Source: VAYN01 sp963702075 | GTDB taxonomy: Bacteria > Actinomycetota > Thermoleophilia > Solirubrobacterales > 70-9 | NCBI GenBank assembly: GCA_963702075.1 | Contig: OY969703.1 | Location: forward strand, 1,798,001 to 1,862,000 | Length of the DNA stretch: 64,000 nucleotides | Reading direction: 5' to 3' | Shown here: piece by piece, positions 60,296 through 64,000 of the stretch | Numbering within the stretch: the stretch's first letter is position 1 | Layout of the letters: the number at the start of each line of letters is the position of its first letter | Notes under the pieces: model-generated | Seen by the model: the letters and a program-made list of their open reading frames with translations, nothing else | Database searches by the model: none | Told to the model about the DNA's origin: nothing | Made by a program: the position numbers and the translations under genes

Positions 60296-61519
60296 GTGCG
60301 TCCGGGCGTGACTGAGCGCCTGCGGATACTCGTCGCTGCGTTTGGCGACGCGGGGCACGTCTTCCCGGCGATCGCGCTGGGCAAGGCGTTGGCGGCACGC
60401 GGCCACGAGGTCGTGATCGAGACCTGGGAGGAGCGTCGGGCGGCGGTAGAGGGCGAGGGGCTCGGTTTCGCCGCGGCCGAGGAATACCGGATGTTCCCGC
60501 CGCCGGATCCGGACTCCGAGGAGGGACAGCACGCAGCGGAGGCGGCGAAAGCGCTGCGGCCGCTGCTCGAGGGCTTCAGGCCGCACGTCGTCGTCAGCGA
60601 CATCCTCACCCTCGCCCCCACGCTGGCCGCCGAGCAGGCCGGGATTCCGCAGGCGACGCTGATCCCCCACATCTATCCCGTCGTCGAGCCGGGCTATCCG
60701 TTCTTCGCGATCGGGCTGCGGACGCCGCGGACGAGCCTCGGCCGTAGGATCTGGCGCTACGGCCACGACCGGGCGCTCCGGATGGGGCTCGAACAGGGCC
60801 GCCGCGACCTCAACATCCAGCGGGAGCGGCTCGACCTGCCGTCGATCGACCGCTTCCACGGCGGCATCAGTCCCGACCTGGCGCTGGTCGCCACCTTCCC
60901 GCAGCTCGAGTACCCGCGCCATTGGCCGCCCGGCGTCGAGATCACGGGGCCGATGACCTACGAGATGCCGCACCCCGACGTCGAGTTGCCCCCTGGGGAC
61001 GACCCGCTCGTCCTCATAGCCCCGAGCACCGCCCACGACTCCGACAACCATCTGGTCCGTACGGCACTGGCGGCGCTGGCCGAGGAGCCGGTGCGGGTGG
61101 TGGCGACGACCAACCGAGTGGCGCCACAGCACCCGATCGAGGTCCCCGCAAACGCCAAGCTGGTCGAATGGCTCAGCTACAGCCAGCTGATGCCCGCCGC
61201 CTCCCTCGTCATCTCCCACGGCGGCCACGGCACCGTCGCCCGCGCCCTCGGCGCCGGCACCCCCGTCCTGATCTGCCCGATCATCGGCGACATGAGCGAG
61301 ACCGCCATGCGCGTCGCCTGGGCAGGCGCCGGCCTCTCCCTCCCCTGGCGCCTCTGCCGCCCGACGCCGCTGCGGTGGGCAGCGCGGAGACTGCTGGTCG
61401 AGCCCTCCTTCACGACGAAGGCCGCAGAGATCGCCGACTGGGGACAAGAGAACGACGGCGCGGCGCTAGGAGCCGAACTGGTCGAGCGGTTGGCGTTGAA
61501 GAAGCTCGCCACCACCTAG
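60296..61519 (+). CDS. GT-B fold glycosyltransferase (UGT/MGT-like)
   Basis: A 407-residue glycosyltransferase of the GT1 group. The N-terminal domain reads ILVAAFGDAGHVFPAIALGKALAARGHEV with the acceptor-side His, and the C-terminal donor domain has the conserved ISHGGHGTVARALGAGTPVLICPIIGDM. It resembles macrolide and sterol glycosyltransferases. A GTG at 60296 is used here, but one at 60308 is equally good. It follows the SDR with a one-base gap, suggesting one transcript and possibly a shared small-molecule pathway. Confidence 0.9.
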   Translation: MRPGVTERLRILVAAFGDAGHVFPAIALGKALAARGHEVVIETWEERRAAVEGEGLGFAAAEEYRMFPPPDPDSEEGQHAAEAAKALRPLLEGFRPHVVVSDILTLAPTLAAEQAGIPQATLIPHIYPVVEPGYPFFAIGLRTPRTSLGRRIWRYGHDRALRMGLEQGRRDLNIQRERLDLPSIDRFHGGISPDLALVATFPQLEYPRHWPPGVEITGPMTYEMPHPDVELPPGDDPLVLIAPSTAHDSDNHLVRTALAALAEEPVRVVATTNRVAPQHPIEVPANAKLVEWLSYSQLMPAASLVISHGGHGTVARALGAGTPVLICPIIGDMSETAMRVAWAGAGLSLPWRLCRPTPLRWAARRLLVEPSFTTKAAEIADWGQENDGAALGAELVERLALKKLATT

Positions 61520-61522
61520 AAA

Positions 61523-61595
61523 GCTCCGGGGGTGGGACTCGAACCCACAACCCTTCGATTAACAGTCGAATGCTCTGCCGATTGAGCTACCCCGG
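61523..61595 (-). tRNA. tRNA-Asn (anticodon GTT)
   Basis: A 73-base cloverleaf: acceptor TCCGGGG/CCCCGGA, D arm GCTC...GAGC, anticodon stem TTCGA/TCGAA with loop CTGTTAA (GTT), T arm GTGGG-TTCGAGT-CCCAC, discriminator G, no CCA. It lies between two convergent genes. Confidence 0.97.
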
Positions 61596-61670
61596 ACCGT
61601 GCTACCCAGGAAGCCCAGGCGCCGCAGGAACTTTAGCGATCACTCCATCCGCCAGAGCGGCCCGTTGAAC

Positions 61671-63455
61671 TCAACTCCCAACTTGCTCCGCGTGTGCGAT
61701 CTGTTGCACCAGCGCGGCGCGTTCGCGGCTGAGGGCGGCGCGGCGCTCGTAGTCACCGCGCTCGCCGGCGGCAGCGATCTCGTCCTCGATGCGGCGCTGG
61801 TCGAGGAGGAGGAAATTGAGCTCCATCGCTTCGTGGGAGGCGGGCTCCTCGCGCGACATGATCGCGAGTTCGGCGATCAGGCCGGCGAGCTCGCCGTCTT
61901 CGTGCGGGAGGTTCGAGGCCGGGTCCTCCGGGTGCTGGCGCAGCCAGGCGGCAGCGCGGAGCCCGGATGGCGAGAGGTGGGCGTCGGTCAAACGGGCCAG
62001 ATACCCCTTGCCCTCGTTCGGCAGCGCGATGCACATAGCCAGCAGTGCCCGCTCGCGCCGTTCGCGCGAGGTCAGCTCGGCGCTGCGGCGGGCTGGCGCG
62101 GGCTGCGCGGAGGTGCGGGTTTCCGGCCCGGGATCCTGCCTCCCGCCGGTAGCCGGGGTCGCGGCGACCACTCGCCCCATCACCATCGCCGGCTCCAGGT
62201 CGAGTTTTTCCGCCACCTTGCGGACCAGCTCGTCGCGGCTCACCGTCTCGCCCATCGCCGCCAGCACCGGCGCCACCTCCCCCAGCGCCCGGTCGCGCTC
62301 CACCGGCGATGAGGTGTCGGTGCGCTCGAGGACCAGCCGCACCTGGAAGGCGGTCAGCTCTTCGGCGCCCTCCAGCAACTCTCGGAAACGCTCCGGCCCG
62401 CCCTCGGCGGCCATCATCTCCGCCGGGTCCTCGCCGGCCGGCATCGCCGCCACCCGCAGCCGCATCCGCCGCCCCGCGGCGACGCGCTGCGCGCGCAGCA
62501 TCGCCTCCTGTCCCGCCGAATCGGCATCGAGCGCCAGCACCACCTCCTCGACCATCCCCGAGAGAGCCCCCACCTGGTCGGGGGTGATCGCCGTCCCCAT
62601 CACCCCCACCGCCTCCTCGATCCCTGCCTGGTGCAGGGCGAGGACGTCGGTGTAGCCCTCGACGACGACGGCGCGGCCGGCCTTGGCGATCGCCGCTTTA
62701 GCCAGGTCGACGCCATACAGGATCTGGCTCTTGTGAAAGAAGTCGGTCTCGGCGGTGTTGACGTACTTGGCTCCCTGGTCGGAGCGCATCGCCCGGCCGC
62801 CGAAGCCGAGCACGCGGCCGCGGCGGTCGCGGATCGGGAACATGATCCGCTCGCGGAAGCGGTCGTACTCGCCGCCGCTACGACCGCGCTGGGCCAGCCC
62901 GACAGCCCGCATCTCCTCGACGCTGAAGCCGGCCTGCTGGCCGCGGACGAGGATCCTGTCCCAGGCGCTCGGGGCATAGCCGACGCCGAAAGCACGGAGC
63001 CCCTCTTCCCGCAGCCCCCGCTGGGCCAGGTAGTCGCGCGCCTTGCCGGCCTCCTCGGACTCCCAGAGGTAATTGGAGTAGAAGGCGGCGCTGCGTTCCA
63101 GCAGCTGCTCGAGGCGACGCCGGTGCTGACGCCGGGCCTCCGCCCTCGGGTCCTCCTGCTCGCGCTCGAGCTCCACCCCGTAGCGGTCGGCCAGCATCTC
63201 GACCGCCTCGGCGAAGCCAAGCCCCTCCTTTTCCTCGACGAACTTGATCACGTCGCCGCCGACCCCGCAGCCAAAGCAGTGGTAGAGCTTTTCGGTCGGC
63301 TCGACCGAAAAGGAGGGCGTGCGCTCCTCGTGAAACGGGCAGAGGCCGACGTAGCGCGCCCCCTGGCGGCGCAGGTCGGTGTGGGCGGAGACGACCTCGA
63401 CGATGTCGGCCGCCCCCTTGACCCGTTCCAGGCTCTCGTTCGAGATCAGCGCCAT
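61671..63455 (-). CDS. dnaG: DNA primase
   Basis: DnaG makes the RNA primers for replication. The start at 63455 gives 594 residues and shares one base with the dgt stop (TGATG). The zinc domain has C39, H42, C60 and C63 (GLCPFHEERTPSF...YHCFGC). The TOPRIM core has VVVEGYTD (263-270) and LALDADSAG (about 308-315). The C-terminal helicase-binding domain is preceded by a Pro/Ala/Arg linker. The longer frame upstream is dgt read in another frame. dgt-dnaG is a common actinobacterial pair. Confidence 0.97.
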   Translation of the reverse strand: MALISNESLERVKGAADIVEVVSAHTDLRRQGARYVGLCPFHEERTPSFSVEPTEKLYHCFGCGVGGDVIKFVEEKEGLGFAEAVEMLADRYGVELEREQEDPRAEARRQHRRRLEQLLERSAAFYSNYLWESEEAGKARDYLAQRGLREEGLRAFGVGYAPSAWDRILVRGQQAGFSVEEMRAVGLAQRGRSGGEYDRFRERIMFPIRDRRGRVLGFGGRAMRSDQGAKYVNTAETDFFHKSQILYGVDLAKAAIAKAGRAVVVEGYTDVLALHQAGIEEAVGVMGTAITPDQVGALSGMVEEVVLALDADSAGQEAMLRAQRVAAGRRMRLRVAAMPAGEDPAEMMAAEGGPERFRELLEGAEELTAFQVRLVLERTDTSSPVERDRALGEVAPVLAAMGETVSRDELVRKVAEKLDLEPAMVMGRVVAATPATGGRQDPGPETRTSAQPAPARRSAELTSRERRERALLAMCIALPNEGKGYLARLTDAHLSPSGLRAAAWLRQHPEDPASNLPHEDGELAGLIAELAIMSREEPASHEAMELNFLLLDQRRIEDEIAAAGERGDYERRAALSRERAALVQQIAHAEQVGS

Positions 63456-64000
63456 CAGAAACGCGACTCTTCCGGAACCGTCAGCTCGGTGAACTTGGCG
63501 ATGCAGAAACGATCGGTCATCCCAGCGATGTAGTCGGCGACGCGCTGGCACTCGCTCGCTTGCGGGTCCAGGTTGGGGATCTCGTCGGGATTTGCCAGGT
63601 AGTGCCCGAAGAGGCCGCGCATCGTGCGCTGCACGCGCTTGTGCTCGCTGCGTGCCTCCGGCCCCAGGTAGACGCGGTCGAACATGAACTTGCGCAGGCG
63701 CAGCATCGCCTGGCCGACCTCGCGGCCCTGCCGAATCTCTTCCGCCCCTTCGGAGTGATCGACGATGTCGCGGACGAGGGTGTCGATCCGCTGGGACCCG
63801 GTCGGGCCAAGCAGCTCGAGCTCCTCCACCGGCAGGTCCCCCTGGCGCAGGATGCCGGCCCGCAGAGCGTCGTCGATGTCGTGGTTGATGTAGGCGACCC
63901 GGTCGACCAGCTTGACGATCTGCCCCTCCAGCGTCGCCGGCTTGCGCGAGCCGGTGTGGTTGAGGATGCCGTCGCGGACCTGCTCGGTGAGGTTGAGGCC
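63455..64000 (-). CDS. dgt: dGTPase family HD hydrolase, C-terminal part (gene cut by window edge)
   Basis: Dgt-type enzymes remove triphosphate from dGTP or other dNTPs. Only the last 181 residues are in the window, and the gene runs off the right edge in frame. GLNLTEQVRDGILNHTG and IVKLVDRVAYINHDIDDALR are diagnostic of the family. The N-terminal HD motif lies beyond the edge. It directly precedes dnaG, which it overlaps by one base. Confidence 0.93.
   Translation of the reverse strand, partial: GLNLTEQVRDGILNHTGSRKPATLEGQIVKLVDRVAYINHDIDDALRAGILRQGDLPVEELELLGPTGSQRIDTLVRDIVDHSEGAEEIRQGREVGQAMLRLRKFMFDRVYLGPEARSEHKRVQRTMRGLFGHYLANPDEIPNLDPQASECQRVADYIAGMTDRFCIAKFTELTVPEESRF

Overview
The window comes from a high-GC actinobacterium. 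The best fit is the Thermoleophilia/Solirubrobacterales branch of Actinomycetota. This rests on an actinobacterial-type integration host factor (mihF) before gmk and rpoZ, the pdxST - yebC - ruvCAB - secDF - rel core order, tRNA genes without encoded CCA, frequent GTG starts, and many ATGA/GTGA gene overlaps. No plasmid, phage, insertion sequence or CRISPR array was seen. The stretch is chromosomal, cut inside infB on the left and inside a dGTPase gene on the right.

Layout. 1-5.6 kb: infB-nusA-rimP (translation and transcription factors, with an unusually short RimP), then coaBC, rpoZ, gmk and mihF. 5.6-15.2 kb: a complete pyrimidine operon, pyrR-pyrB-pyrC-carA-(GNAT acetyltransferase)-carB-pyrK-pyrD, read on the minus strand and mostly coupled by overlaps, with a PyrR-binding RNA hairpin beside the pyrR ribosome binding site. 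15.2-20.8 kb: RNase Z, tRNA-Arg(CCG), a hydrolase, a membrane-anchored unknown, an SRAP protein and an rfbF/rfbG-like CDP-sugar pair. 20.8-22.6 kb: a promoter, a SAM-I riboswitch with terminator, a threonine-synthase-family gene and a MoaD/CysO-like sulfur carrier gene, forming one regulated unit. 22.7-28.4 kb: corA, a HIT hydrolase, a phosphohexomutase, an MBL hydrolase, tandem fluoride channels and a lipid-kinase-family gene. 28.4-41.1 kb, all minus strand: epimerase, rel, recJ, secDF fusion, a zinc-ribbon/PAS protein, ruvBAC and yebC. 41.1-45.4 kb: two small membrane proteins, M29 aminopeptidase, pdxT, pdxS and an RpiR regulator. 45.5-49.1 kb: six plus-strand membrane, secreted or small zinc-binding proteins of unknown role.

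49.1-57.8 kb is the most unusual part. Seven minus-strand genes encode a single-chain, glutamate-mutase-like B12 enzyme, its MutL-type ATPase partner, a metallophosphoesterase, an amino-acid permease, a nucleotidyltransferase-fold protein, a TetR regulator and a class III aminotransferase. A near-perfect operator lies over the aminotransferase promoter. The set looks like a regulated route for an unknown amino acid. 57.9-64 kb: tRNA-Met, an Hpt protein coupled to a thioredoxin-like lipoprotein, an SDR, a glycosyltransferase, tRNA-Asn, dnaG and dgt.

Coordinates of starts hidden inside longer reading frames were rechecked by hand. Functions rest on motifs and gene order read by eye; no database search was possible.
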